Below are positions 40,350 to 48,907 of a stretch of DNA of 64,000 bases, piece by piece; the stretch's first letter is position 1; every line of letters starts with the position of its first letter. The stretch is from contig CAVSDW010000012.1 in assembly GCA_963726665.1 (NCBI GenBank), forward strand, positions 1-64,000, read 5' to 3'. This DNA comes from RPQJ01 sp963726665 (GTDB taxonomy: Bacteria > Pseudomonadota > Gammaproteobacteria > Steroidobacterales > Steroidobacteraceae). Made by a program: the position numbers and the translations under genes. The notes below the pieces were generated by a model that saw nothing but the letters and a program-made list of their open reading frames with translations, was not told where the DNA came from and did no database searches.

Positions 40350-41412
40350 AGGCCCGCATCACGGTCCTCGGCGGCGACGGCATCGGCCCGGAAGTGACGG
40401 GCGCCGCAGTGCGCGTGCTCGAGGCCGTGGCCTCGGCCTTCGGTCACGAATTCACGTTTGCGGACGCGTTGATCGGCGGAGCCGCGATCGATGCGACTGG
40501 CTCGCCGCTGCCCCCGCGGACAGTCGACTCCTGCCGCAGCAGCGACGCCGTGCTGCTTGGCGCCGTCGGAGGCCCCAGGTGGTCGGACCCTGCGGCGCGC
40601 GTCCGCCCCGAGCAGGGCCTGCTGGAACTGCGACAGGCGCTCGGCCTTTTCGCCAACCTGCGCCCGGTCCGGACGCTCGAGTCGGTCCTTGACGCCTCGC
40701 CACTCAAGGCGGAAGTCGTCTCGGGGGTCGACATCATGGTGGTTCGCGAATTGACCGGCGGCATCTATTTCGGCCGCAAGAGCCGGACCGCCCTCGAGGC
40801 AGAGGACGTCTGCTCCTACACCGCGCACGAGATCGAGCGCGTGACGCGCACGGCGGGCCGGCTCGCCATGCAGCGGCGGCGGCGCATCGTGTCCGTGGAC
40901 AAGGCGAACGTACTCGAGACCTCGCGGCTCTGGAGGTCGGTCGTCGAACGCGTGATCCGCGACGACTTCCCGGAGGTGGCGCTCGAGCACATGCTGGTCG
41001 ACGCCGCGGCAATGCACCTGCTCAGGCGGCCGACGTCCTTCGACGTGCTGCTGACCGAGAACATGTTCGGCGACATCCTCACGGACGAAGCCTCCATGCT
41101 TGCGGGTCGCTCGGCCTGCTGCCCTCGGCCTCGCTTGGCGAAGGGACGGTTGGCCTCTATGAGCCCATCCACGGATCCGCACCGGACATTGCCGGTCGCG
41201 GCATCGCGAATCCGTACGGCACCATCCTGAGCGGGGCCATGCTGCTCCGGTACTCGCTGGGGCTCGAAAGCGAGGCGCGCGCGATCGAGGTGGCGGTGGA
41301 ATCGGCGCTGGACGCTTCAGTCCGGACCGCCGACATCGCCCGTCCAGGCCAGGCGCCGGTGGGCAGCGAGGCGGCAACGCTGGCCGTTTTGGGGCGAATT
41401 TCTACCGACTAA
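40346..41412 (+). CDS. leuB: 3-isopropylmalate dehydrogenase; frame break near 41107
   Basis: NAD-dependent oxidative decarboxylase, about 355 residues after correction. GDGIGPEV near the start, the arginine-rich substrate loop RPEQGLLELRQALGLFANLR and DKANVLETSRLWR are present. After EASMLAG the conserved sequence continues in the next frame (LGLLPSASLGEG, YEPIHGSAPDIAGRGIANP) to the TAA at 41410-41412. One G or C is missing near 41107. In a housekeeping gene with an otherwise perfect tail, this is best explained as a sequencing indel. Confidence 0.94.
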
Positions 41413-41547
41413 AAACGCGTTCTAAAACAAGCGTTTGCGTCATTATAAATAGAAGTTACACAAAGAATCTCGGACGCAGCCGTCCAGCCCGCCTAGCCAT
41501 CAGAAAACCCCGTGCGTAGCCCGGAAAAGCGGAGCTATACTGCGCGT

Positions 41548-41700
41548 CCGCAGACGGGCCCGACCGACCGCAACGCCGGCCCCGGTCCGTCAGTGGAACG
41601 ATCGATCAGGACTTGAGTCGGGTTAGTCATTGCCTCAGGGATTGAGGCAACTCGGGTCCTTTCGCGAAAGGCCGGCATCACTGCCGGCCTTTCTTTTTTT
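41548..41700 (+). ncRNA. Candidate structured small RNA between leuB and metB
   Basis: The 3' ends of convergent leuB and metB leave 296 bp. A TATACT -10 element (41536-41541, no good -35) is followed by three successive stems. The first is GACGGGCC/GGTCCGTC (41553-41560 with 41584-41591). The second is GGACTTGAGT/ACTCGGGTCC (41609-41618 with 41650-41659) enclosing TTGCCTCA/TGAGGCAA. The third is an intrinsic terminator. GGA triplets occur in the linker (GTGGAACG) and in a hairpin loop (CAGGGAT), as in CsrA/RsmA-binding RNAs, but that resemblance is slight. I cannot name a family. It could instead be a long 3' UTR of leuB. Confidence 0.5.
41667..41700 (+). terminator. Rho-independent terminator after leuB / candidate sRNA
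   Basis: An 11-bp stem (AAAGGCCGGCA/TGCCGGCCTTT) with a 4-nt loop is followed by CTTTTTTT. The overlapping palindrome CCTTTCGCGAAAGG just upstream could form an alternative hairpin. Confidence 0.92.
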
Positions 41701-41708
41701 CGCAGCCC

Positions 41709-42881
41709 TCAGCTGGCGCGCAGTGCGGCCACGAGGCCCTGCTCGAGATCCGCCACCAGGTCGGCGCCCTCCTCGATACCGATCGACAGCCTGAGCAGCG
41801 TGTCCGAAATCCCGGCACGCTCGCGCGCTGCGACGTCCATCGCCGCGTGCGTCATGCTCGCCGGGTGCGCGACAAGGCTTTCGACACCACCGAGCGACTC
41901 GGCGAGCGAGAACAGGTGCAGGGACCCGAGCAGCGCCTTCACGTTCTCGGTCGTCCCCTTGAGCTCGAAGCTCGCCATGGCTCCAAACCCACTCTGCTGC
42001 GCAGCCGCGATCGCGTGGCCCGGGTGCGAGGCGAGTCCAGGGTAGTACACCTTCGAGACCGCGGGGTGGCGCGCCAGCAGCTCGACCACCTGCAGGGTGT
42101 TCTCGCCGTGGGCACGCATGCGCGCGTGCAGGGTTCGCAACCCGCGCAGGGTCAGGTAGCTGTCGAACGGTGCGCCCGTCACGCCGGTGCAGTTGCCCCA
42201 CCAGGCGAGTTGCTCGTGCAGCTCACGCCTGGACGCGATGACCGCGCCGCCGACCACGTCGCTGTGGCCGTTCAGGTACTTGGTGGTCGAGTGGACCACC
42301 ACGTCCGCGCCAAGCGCGATCGGTCGCTGCCACACGGGCGACAGGAAGGTGTTGTCGGCCGCCACGAGCGCTCCCACGCCATGCGCCGCCGCCGCGACCG
42401 CCGCGAGGTCCACGATCCTCAGCAGCGGATTGCTCGGCGTCTCGATCCAGACGAGCGCGGGCTTCGAGTCCAGTGCGGCACGAAGCGCCGCGGCGTCCTG
42501 GAAATCCACGAATCGCACGTCGAGGGAACCACGCTCCCGGAGTGCGTTGAAGAGCCGGTAGGTGCCGCCGTAGCAGTCGTGCGGCACCACCGCGACCTGC
42601 CCGGGCCGGAATAGCTGGGTCACCAGCGCGACCGCGGCCATGCCCGACGAGGTGACGACCGCCCCCGCGCCTCCCTCGAGATCCGCGAGTGCCCCCGCAA
42701 GCGCGTCGCGAGTCGGATTCCCGGAGCGTGAATAGTCGTAGGCGCGCTTGTCGCCATAGCCAGCGAAGGCGAACGTCGATGTCAGGTGGATCGGCGGCAC
42801 CACCGCCCCGTACTGAGTGTCGGTTTCCAGGGCGGCGCGGACCGTTCGGGTCTTCAGGTTCATTTCTTTGTCTTTGCTCAT
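41709..42881 (-). CDS. metB: Cystathionine gamma-synthase
   Basis: PLP enzyme of methionine synthesis joining O-succinylhomoserine and cysteine (or sulfide). It has 390 residues. The sequence follows E. coli MetB closely: YSRSGNPTRDALAGALADLE, VPHDCYGGTYRLFNALRERG, and the PLP lysine in VVHSTTKYLNGHSDVVGG. The specificity segment AWWGNCTGVTGAPFDSYL favours MetB over MetC or MetZ. It starts 2 bp after the metX stop. Expression is presumably controlled by the SAM riboswitch upstream of metX. Confidence 0.93.
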   Translation of the reverse strand: MSKDKEMNLKTRTVRAALETDTQYGAVVPPIHLTSTFAFAGYGDKRAYDYSRSGNPTRDALAGALADLEGGAGAVVTSSGMAAVALVTQLFRPGQVAVVPHDCYGGTYRLFNALRERGSLDVRFVDFQDAAALRAALDSKPALVWIETPSNPLLRIVDLAAVAAAAHGVGALVAADNTFLSPVWQRPIALGADVVVHSTTKYLNGHSDVVGGAVIASRRELHEQLAWWGNCTGVTGAPFDSYLTLRGLRTLHARMRAHGENTLQVVELLARHPAVSKVYYPGLASHPGHAIAAAQQSGFGAMASFELKGTTENVKALLGSLHLFSLAESLGGVESLVAHPASMTHAAMDVAARERAGISDTLLRLSIGIEEGADLVADLEQGLVAALRAS

Positions 42882-42883
42882 TT

Positions 42884-43930
42884 TCAGTCGAGGGCCTGCG
42901 CGAACACGTCGCGCAGTACTTCAGTCTCCTTCAGGAACGCATCGTGTCCGTAAAGCGAGCTGATCTCCACCAGCCGGCAGTTGCCGGCCAGCCGGTCGCG
43001 CAGCTCGCGCATGTCGGAAAGGGGAACCAGCTGGTCCTCGACCACGGCAACCAGCGTCGAGGGCACCTGGATGGACCCTGGCTCGACGCGGTGCAGGTCG
43101 ATCGACTCGGAGAGGCAGACGAACGCCTCGGGCCGGTACTGCGCCGCGTAGGTCTCGCCCCGGGCAAACAGGTAAGACTCGACGGGAAATCGGAATCCCT
43201 CGGCGGTCCGCTCGGGGACTCCTGAGAAGCGCTCGTCGAACTCGCGGGCCGAACGATAGGTCGCCATGGCGAGTGCGCGTGCGAACACGAGGCCACGCGG
43301 CCCCTCGCCATGCCCCAGCGCATAGCGGACGAATGCGCGCTGCACGCTGCGCCACGCCGTGGACATCGGGTGCGTGCGGTGGGCCGCGCTGATCACCACC
43401 GCGTGTCGAAGGCGCGAGGGGTGGCTCTGCGCAAGGGCCAGCGCCACCATGCCGCCGTAGGACGCGCCGATGCAGCCGCGCAGTTGCGCAATCCCGAGCC
43501 CGTCGAGGAGCCGCGCAATCATGTCGGCCTGGTCGAAGGCGCTCACGGTCGGAAATACCTGCCCGGCGCGGGGGCCCGTCGTCGAGTGACTGCCACCCAG
43601 GAAGTCGATTCCGAGCACGCGGTACTGGTCGGTATCCAGCGCCCTGCCCGGCCCGATGCTCTCCTCCCACCACCCGCCGGCTTCCCCGGGCAGGCCGAAC
43701 ACGTGCCGGCCCGCTGAAATGCCGCCGAGAACGACCACGACCGGCGCGCCGGCCCGTCCGGCCAGCCGATAGGCGACGTCGACGTCCTCGAGACCGCCCC
43801 CGAAGTGAAGCGGGAAGGCGCCCGCGAGCCGGAGCGTGGCGGTCACGCACTCGTACCCATCGGGCAATTCCCCGACGGGCAGTGTCGAATCGGCTGCGGC
43901 ACAGGACGGCATGACGCGAACGAACTCCAT
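42884..43930 (-). CDS. metX: Homoserine O-acyltransferase MetX (probably O-succinyltransferase)
   Basis: Alpha/beta-hydrolase-fold acyltransferase of 348 residues activating homoserine for methionine synthesis. The oxyanion/GG region is VVVLGGISAGRHV, the nucleophile is in GCIGASYGGMVALALAQ, the acid in VAVVEDQLVP, and the histidine in LYGHDAFLKE. MetX proteins use acetyl- or succinyl-CoA. Pairing with an E. coli-like MetB suggests succinyl, as reported for Xanthomonas-type MetX; residues deciding this were not checked by alignment. First gene of the metXB operon. Confidence 0.92.
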   Translation of the reverse strand: MEFVRVMPSCAAADSTLPVGELPDGYECVTATLRLAGAFPLHFGGGLEDVDVAYRLAGRAGAPVVVVLGGISAGRHVFGLPGEAGGWWEESIGPGRALDTDQYRVLGIDFLGGSHSTTGPRAGQVFPTVSAFDQADMIARLLDGLGIAQLRGCIGASYGGMVALALAQSHPSRLRHAVVISAAHRTHPMSTAWRSVQRAFVRYALGHGEGPRGLVFARALAMATYRSAREFDERFSGVPERTAEGFRFPVESYLFARGETYAAQYRPEAFVCLSESIDLHRVEPGSIQVPSTLVAVVEDQLVPLSDMRELRDRLAGNCRLVEISSLYGHDAFLKETEVLRDVFAQALD

Positions 43931-44031
43931 GGCGACACCAGGTGCCGCCTCAACAGGCCTCGAGACTCGGGTGGAGCACGACGGTCGACGCGACCGACAC
44001 CCCCGGACGAACCGGGGCAGCCTCGCGTCAA

Positions 44032-44141
44032 CTCATCTGTCGGCGGACCGTGTCCCCGTGGAGTTGGCACCTTTTCGGGCGGGTTGGGCCCGACGGTTGC
44101 CCCGGCTTCAAAGGGCCATTCCCTCAGCCGGTCTCGATGAG
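44032..44141 (-). promoter_or_regulatory. SAM-I (S-box) riboswitch upstream of metX
   Basis: On the minus strand the conserved S-box core is readable: GAGGGAATGGCCC, then GAAGCCGGGGCAACC, then AAAGGTGCCAACTCC. The terminal stem P1 closes as CTCATC (44141-44136) with GATGAG (44037-44032). S-adenosylmethionine binding would turn off metX-metB. A following stem CCCCGG/CCGGGG (44001-44017) has no U-run, so the expression platform may act on translation or Rho rather than by intrinsic termination. Confidence 0.9.
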
Positions 44142-44148
44142 CGCGTAA

Positions 44149-44178
44149 AGTGTAGGTGGCGCCGGCGCGGAGCGTCAA
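44149..44178 (-). promoter_or_regulatory. Promoter of metX-metB
   Basis: On the minus strand TTGACG (44178-44173) and TACACT (44154-44149) are spaced by 18 bp. They lie immediately upstream of the riboswitch, so the RNA would start at its 5' edge. Confidence 0.7.
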
Positions 44179-44188
44179 GAAGGCGGGC

Positions 44189-44236
44189 TTGCCCGGGCGC
44201 TCCGCATGTATTAATGTAGTAGCGTGTTATCACATT
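44189..44236 (+). promoter_or_regulatory. his operon promoter with palindromic operator
   Basis: A -35 TTGCCC (44189-44194) and -10 TAATGT (44212-44217) are spaced by 17 bp. A 24-bp imperfect inverted repeat with outer arms AATGT/ACATT (44213-44236) overlaps the -10. Its place directly before the TrpR-like regulator suggests autoregulation and repression of the his operon. Confidence 0.6.
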
Positions 44237-44246
44237 GGATCATGCG

Positions 44247-44555
44247 ATGAAGAGCCACCGCGGCATTACCCAGCGCCAGGAAGCAGCCGCCGAGCGCTCC
44301 CTGTTCCAGGCCGTACTCACGCTGCGCAGCGTCGAGGAATGCCGCGACTTTTTTCGCGACCTCTGCACTCCGGCGGAACTGCAGGCCCTGTCGGACCGGT
44401 GGAGCGTGGTCGGGCTCCTGCAACAGGGCATTCCGTACCGCGAGATTCACCGGCTGAGCGGGGTCAGCGTCACGACCATCGGGCGCGTCTCCCGCTACCT
44501 TGCCGCAGGGAACGGCGGATATGCACTCGCCGCCCGCCGGCTGTCGGAGCGCTGA
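44247..44555 (+). CDS. TrpR/YerC-type regulator heading the his operon (HisR-like)
   Basis: 102-residue Trp-repressor-fold protein. The family regions are LFQAVLTLRSVEECRDFFRD, LCTPAELQALSDRWSVVGLL and the helix-turn-helix YREIHRLSGVSVTTIGRVSR. TrpR-family regulators in this position have been proposed as histidine-responsive repressors (HisR) in Xanthomonadales. That role is inferred here from position and the upstream operator. The ATG at 44247 is preferred over a TTG 12 bp upstream. The gene ends 1 bp before the hisG GTG. Confidence 0.85.
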   Translation: MKSHRGITQRQEAAAERSLFQAVLTLRSVEECRDFFRDLCTPAELQALSDRWSVVGLLQQGIPYREIHRLSGVSVTTIGRVSRYLAAGNGGYALAARRLSER

Positions 44556-44556
44556 G

Positions 44557-45456
44557 GTGGAACGCACCCAGCGCCTGCGCATCGCGATCCAGAAGTCCGG
44601 GCGGCTCACCGACAACTCCCTGGACCTGCTCGCACGCTGCGGCCTCAAGTACAGCCGCGGCAAGGACCAGCTCATGTGCTACGGCGAGAACATGCCGCTC
44701 GACGTGCTGTTCGTCCGCGACGACGACATACCCGACCTCGTCCAGGAGGACGTGTGCGATCTCGGCATCGTCGGGATCAACGTCATCGAGGAGAAGCGGC
44801 TCGCGATGTCCGCCCGCGGCAGCGAGCCCCGGTTCGAGCTGGTCCAGCGGCTCGACTACGGCCGCTGCCGGCTCGCGATCGCGGTGCCTGACGGCTATCT
44901 TTACGAGGGCCTTTCGAGCATCGCCGGCCGGCGCATCGCCACTACCTACCCCAACACCCTCGCCCGATTCCTTCGCGAGAATTCGATCGACGCCGAGATC
45001 GTGACCCTTTCCGGCGCAGTGGAGATCGCCCCGCGACTCGGTCGCGCGGACCTCGTATGCGATCTCGTTTCGACAGGGTCGACCTTGAGCGCGAACCACC
45101 TCCGGGAGGTCTCGACCATCCTCGAGAGCGAAGCCGCGCTCATTCGCACCCCGGTGCCGCTGTCGGATGAAAAAGCCGACTGGGTGCGCCGCCTGCTCCT
45201 GCGCATCGACGGCGTGCAGCAGGTCCGCGAGAGCAAGTACATCATGCTGCACGCGCCACGCTCGGCCCTTGCCGAGATCAAGAAGCTGCTTCCGGGCAGC
45301 GAATCGCCCACCGTCATCCCGCTCGACGGCTCCGGCGACCGGGTCGCGGTCCACGCCGTCTGCCGCGAGAACGTGTTCTGGGAAACCCTGGAGAGCCTCA
45401 AGGCTGCCGGGGCGAGCGCGGTCCTGGTGCTTCCGGTCGAGAAGATGCTGGCATGA
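44557..45456 (+). CDS. hisG: ATP phosphoribosyltransferase, long form
   Basis: First step of histidine synthesis (ATP plus PRPP). It has 299 residues. It starts LRIAIQKSGRLTDNSLDLLA; the PRPP-binding stretch is ADLVCDLVSTGSTLSANHLR. A C-terminal ACT-like HisG_C domain (from about 220) marks the long form, which is feedback-inhibited by histidine. GTG start 1 bp after the regulator stop; its own stop overlaps hisD. Confidence 0.96.
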   Translation: MERTQRLRIAIQKSGRLTDNSLDLLARCGLKYSRGKDQLMCYGENMPLDVLFVRDDDIPDLVQEDVCDLGIVGINVIEEKRLAMSARGSEPRFELVQRLDYGRCRLAIAVPDGYLYEGLSSIAGRRIATTYPNTLARFLRENSIDAEIVTLSGAVEIAPRLGRADLVCDLVSTGSTLSANHLREVSTILESEAALIRTPVPLSDEKADWVRRLLLRIDGVQQVRESKYIMLHAPRSALAEIKKLLPGSESPTVIPLDGSGDRVAVHAVCRENVFWETLESLKAAGASAVLVLPVEKMLA

Positions 45457-46778
45457 CCGCGGCACTCACAATTGTCGACTGGTCGTCGCTCGGCGAAGAC
45501 GAGCGGCGCTCTCTCCTGCGTCGCCCGGCCCAGCGCGACACTGCGGCCCTGCTGTCACGCACCGCACAGATCGTGGGCGACGTGCGCATCCGGGGCGACG
45601 CCGCGCTGCGCGAATACACCGCGAGCCTCGACGGCGTCAGGCTCGACACGTTCGCGGTCGGCCCCGCGGAATTCGAGCAGGCCGCAAGTGCGCTTTCACG
45701 CGAGCAGGTCGCGGCGCTGCGTCGCGCAATCGAGACCATCACCCGCTTCCACGAGACCCAGTCACTGGAGACGGTGCGCGTACAGACCGCGCCCGGCGTC
45801 ACCTGCGAGCGGTTATTCGTGCCGATCGGGGCGGTCGGCCTGTACGTGCCGGCCGGCACGGCTCCCCTGCCCTCCACGGCAATCATGCTGGCGGTTCCCG
45901 CGCGCCTGGCTCGGTGCCCGGTGCGTGTCCTGTGCACGCCACCCCGGCCGGACGGTCGGGCCGACCCGGCCGTGCTCGCCGCCGCGCGCCTGTGCGGAAT
46001 CGAGCAGGTGTTCAAACTCGGCGGCGCCCAGGCCATCGCCGCCATGGCCTACGGCACGAAGAGCGTCCCGAAGGTGGACAAGGTCTTCGGCCCGGGAAAC
46101 TCGTGGGTCACGGCGGCCAAGCAGATCGTCGCTGCCGACGCCGAAGGGGCCGCCCTCGACATGCCCGCGGGCCCGTCGGAGGTGCTGGTCGTCGCCGACG
46201 ATTCGGCGACTGCGGAATTCGTGGCGGCGGATCTGCTCGCCCAGGCGGAACACAGTGAGGACGCGCAGGTGGTGCTGGTCACCACCTCGAGGGAGTTTGC
46301 CGACCAGTGCATCGGCGAGGTCGGCCGGCAACTCGCCGTCCTGCCGCGCTGCGAGATCGCGTCGAAGGCCATCGCCGGCAGTCGCGTGATCCTGGTGCCC
46401 GACCTCGATACCGCGCTCGACGTGAGCAACCGCTATGCGCCGGAACACCTGATCCTCCAGGTGCGCTCGCCCCGCCGCTGGCTCGAGCGAGTGCGTAACG
46501 CCGGTTCCGTGTTTCTCGGCGCATGGACGCCGGAGACGATGGGAGACTACTGCAGCGGCACGAATCACGTGCTGCCGACCTACGGGCACGCACGCGCGTA
46601 CAGCGGGCTCGGGGTGCTCGACTTCGTGCGCCGCATGACCGTCCAGGAAATCACGCCCGAGGGGCTGGCGGACCTCGGTCCCACGGCGCGCACCCTGGCA
46701 CGCCTGGAGTCTCTGGAGGGTCACGCGAACGCGGTGACCGTGCGGCTCGATGCGATCACGAGCGGTACCGGCACATGA
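45453..46778 (+). CDS. hisD: Histidinol dehydrogenase
   Basis: 441-residue Zn enzyme for the last two oxidations to histidine. The signature FVPIGAVGLYVPAGTAPLPS is present. The VFGPGNSWVTAAKQ and DMPAGPSEVLVVADDSA motifs and the Zn-site region LAQAEHSEDAQ are intact. ATGA overlaps on both sides (hisG, hisC). Confidence 0.97.
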   Translation: MTAALTIVDWSSLGEDERRSLLRRPAQRDTAALLSRTAQIVGDVRIRGDAALREYTASLDGVRLDTFAVGPAEFEQAASALSREQVAALRRAIETITRFHETQSLETVRVQTAPGVTCERLFVPIGAVGLYVPAGTAPLPSTAIMLAVPARLARCPVRVLCTPPRPDGRADPAVLAAARLCGIEQVFKLGGAQAIAAMAYGTKSVPKVDKVFGPGNSWVTAAKQIVAADAEGAALDMPAGPSEVLVVADDSATAEFVAADLLAQAEHSEDAQVVLVTTSREFADQCIGEVGRQLAVLPRCEIASKAIAGSRVILVPDLDTALDVSNRYAPEHLILQVRSPRRWLERVRNAGSVFLGAWTPETMGDYCSGTNHVLPTYGHARAYSGLGVLDFVRRMTVQEITPEGLADLGPTARTLARLESLEGHANAVTVRLDAITSGTGT

Positions 46779-47830
46779 GTTCGGTGCTCTCGCTCGCCCG
46801 CCCCGACATCCTGGAACTCCAGCCCTACCAGCACGCGACCTGGGATCCGTCGCTGGAGCGCATGCACGCCAACGAGATGCCGTGGCGCGCGCAGGGCGAC
46901 AACACCGACGCGGGACTGAACCGCTATCCCGAACCGCAGCCGCGCGCGCTCGTCGAGCGCATGGCACGCCTCTACGAAGTGCCTGCGAGCCGGGTCCTGG
47001 TCGGGCGCGGCAGCGACGAGGCCATCGACCTGCTCGTTCGAGCGTTCTGCCGGGCCGGTGCCGACAGCGTCGTCATCTGCCCGCCGACCTTCGGCTTCTA
47101 CAAGGTCGCGGCACGCATCCAGGGCGCGTCCGTGAGCGAGGTTCCGCTGCTCGACGACGGGTTCGGCCTCGACGTGCCGGGCGTGATCGAGGCGGGCCGC
47201 CGGTCGAAGATCGTCTTTCTGTGTTCTCCGAACAATCCAACCGGCAACCTGCTCGACGAAGCCGGCCTCATCGAGGTGTGTCGCGCGCTTGAAGGTCGCG
47301 CGCTCGTCTGCGTCGACGAGGCCTACCTCGAGTTTTCGGGGCGGCCGAGCCTGGCAGGCCGACTCGACGAACTGCCGAACCTGTTGATCCTCCGAACGCT
47401 CTCCAAGGCGTACGCACTCGCAGGCGCGCGCTGCGGCACTTTGATCGCCAGCGAGGAAATCGTCGGGCTCCTGAAGCGGATCATCCCGCCGTACGCGATC
47501 CCGTCCTCCACCGTCGAGGAAGTCCTGCGGCTCACCGAGGCACCGCAGCGGGCAATCTCCGCGGAGCGCATCCGGACGATCCTGGCCGAGCGCGCGCGCA
47601 TGCGGTCCAGGCTGGCCGTCCTGCCCGCGGTGGAGCAGGTGTTCCGCTCGGACGCCAATTTCCTGCTCGTCCGTTGCCGGGACGCGCGTCGCGTCCTGGA
47701 GGCCGGAAAGTCGGTCGGCCTCCTGGTCAGGGATTTCAGCAACGCGCCCCGCCTCGAGGGCTGCCTGCGAATTTCCGTTGGGACCCCGGAACAGAACGAG
47801 CGGCTGCTCGCCGCCCTGGAGCGGACATGA
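46775..47830 (+). CDS. hisC: Histidinol-phosphate aminotransferase
   Basis: 351-residue class I/II aminotransferase. It contains ANEMPW, RYPEPQPRALVERMARLY, the NPTGN turn in LCSPNNPTGNLLDEAGL, DEAYLEFSG, and the PLP lysine in LRTLSKAYALAGARCG. The ATG at 46775 overlaps the hisD stop; the long open frame further upstream lies inside hisD. Confidence 0.97.
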   Translation: MSSVLSLARPDILELQPYQHATWDPSLERMHANEMPWRAQGDNTDAGLNRYPEPQPRALVERMARLYEVPASRVLVGRGSDEAIDLLVRAFCRAGADSVVICPPTFGFYKVAARIQGASVSEVPLLDDGFGLDVPGVIEAGRRSKIVFLCSPNNPTGNLLDEAGLIEVCRALEGRALVCVDEAYLEFSGRPSLAGRLDELPNLLILRTLSKAYALAGARCGTLIASEEIVGLLKRIIPPYAIPSSTVEEVLRLTEAPQRAISAERIRTILAERARMRSRLAVLPAVEQVFRSDANFLLVRCRDARRVLEAGKSVGLLVRDFSNAPRLEGCLRISVGTPEQNERLLAALERT

Positions 47831-48897
47831 GCCTCGAACGCATCCTGTTCATCGACCGCGACGGCACCCTGATCGAGGAACCGGACGACAAGCAGGTGGA
47901 CAGCCTGGCCAAGCTGCGACTCGCCCGCGGCGTGATTCCCGCCCTGCTGGATCTCAAGAGCGCTGGATATCGCTTCGTCCTGGTGAGCAACCAGGACGGA
48001 CTCGGCACGGCCGCATTTCCGGAGCCGAACTTTCGCGAGCCGCAGGAATTCCTGCGGGAAGTCTTCGCCTCGCAGGGTGTCGAGTTCGACGCGGAATTCT
48101 TCTGCCCCCATTTCCCGTCGGACGACTGCACCTGCCGCAAGCCAAAGACCGGCCTGCTCACGGACTTCATGTCCGGGCGCCGCATCGACCCCGCACGCAG
48201 TTACGTCATCGGCGACCGGCAGACCGACCTCGACCTCGCCCGCAACCTCGGCATTGGTGGCATCCGCATCCACGGCGAGGATGGCGAGACCTGGCAGGCA
48301 ATCGCCACGCGGCTGTGCCGACCCGAGCGCACTGCGCGGGTTGCAAGGCGCACCAAGGAGACGGAGATCTCCGTCGCGGTCAACCTGGACCGCGAAGCGC
48401 CGGTGTCGATCTCGACCGGCATCGGGTTCTTCGACCACATGCTCGAGCAGGTGGCTCGCCACGGCGGGTTCTCGCTGGAGCTCACCTGCACCGGCGACCT
48501 GCGCGTGGACGAGCACCACACCGTCGAGGACTGCGCGCTTGCCCTCGGACAGGCGCTCCGCGATGCGCTGGGCGACAAGCGCGGAATCGGCCGCTACGGC
48601 TTCGTGCTGCCGATGGACGAGGCGCTCGCCCAGGTCGCGATCGACCTGTCGGGACGCCCCTACTCCGTATTCACCGGGAGGTTCGGTCGTGATGCCGTTG
48701 GCGAGCTTCCGACGGAACTGGTACCGCATTTCTTCCGCTCGCTCGCGGACAGCCTGGGCGCAGCGATACACGTCGAAGTCCGCGGCGAGAACACGCACCA
48801 CATGATCGAGGCCTGCTTCAAGGGCGTGGGACGCGCGCTGCGCCGCGCGATCCGTGTGCGCGGCGACGAGATCCCGACCACCAAGGGCGTCCTGTGA
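47827..48897 (+). CDS. hisB: Bifunctional histidinol-phosphatase / imidazoleglycerol-phosphate dehydratase
   Basis: 356 residues. The N-terminal HAD phosphatase (FIDRDGTLIEEPDD, with Zn cysteines/histidine in FCPHFPSDDCTCRKP) spans about 1-165. The C-terminal IGPD domain (about 170-356) has the metal-binding motifs GFFDHMLEQVARHGGF, DEHHTVEDCALALG and ENTHHMIEACFK. The fused form is typical of enterobacteria and xanthomonads. Overlaps hisC by 4 bp. Confidence 0.97.
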   Translation: MSLERILFIDRDGTLIEEPDDKQVDSLAKLRLARGVIPALLDLKSAGYRFVLVSNQDGLGTAAFPEPNFREPQEFLREVFASQGVEFDAEFFCPHFPSDDCTCRKPKTGLLTDFMSGRRIDPARSYVIGDRQTDLDLARNLGIGGIRIHGEDGETWQAIATRLCRPERTARVARRTKETEISVAVNLDREAPVSISTGIGFFDHMLEQVARHGGFSLELTCTGDLRVDEHHTVEDCALALGQALRDALGDKRGIGRYGFVLPMDEALAQVAIDLSGRPYSVFTGRFGRDAVGELPTELVPHFFRSLADSLGAAIHVEVRGENTHHMIEACFKGVGRALRRAIRVRGDEIPTTKGVL

Positions 48898-48907
48898 CGC
48901 GCAGCCC

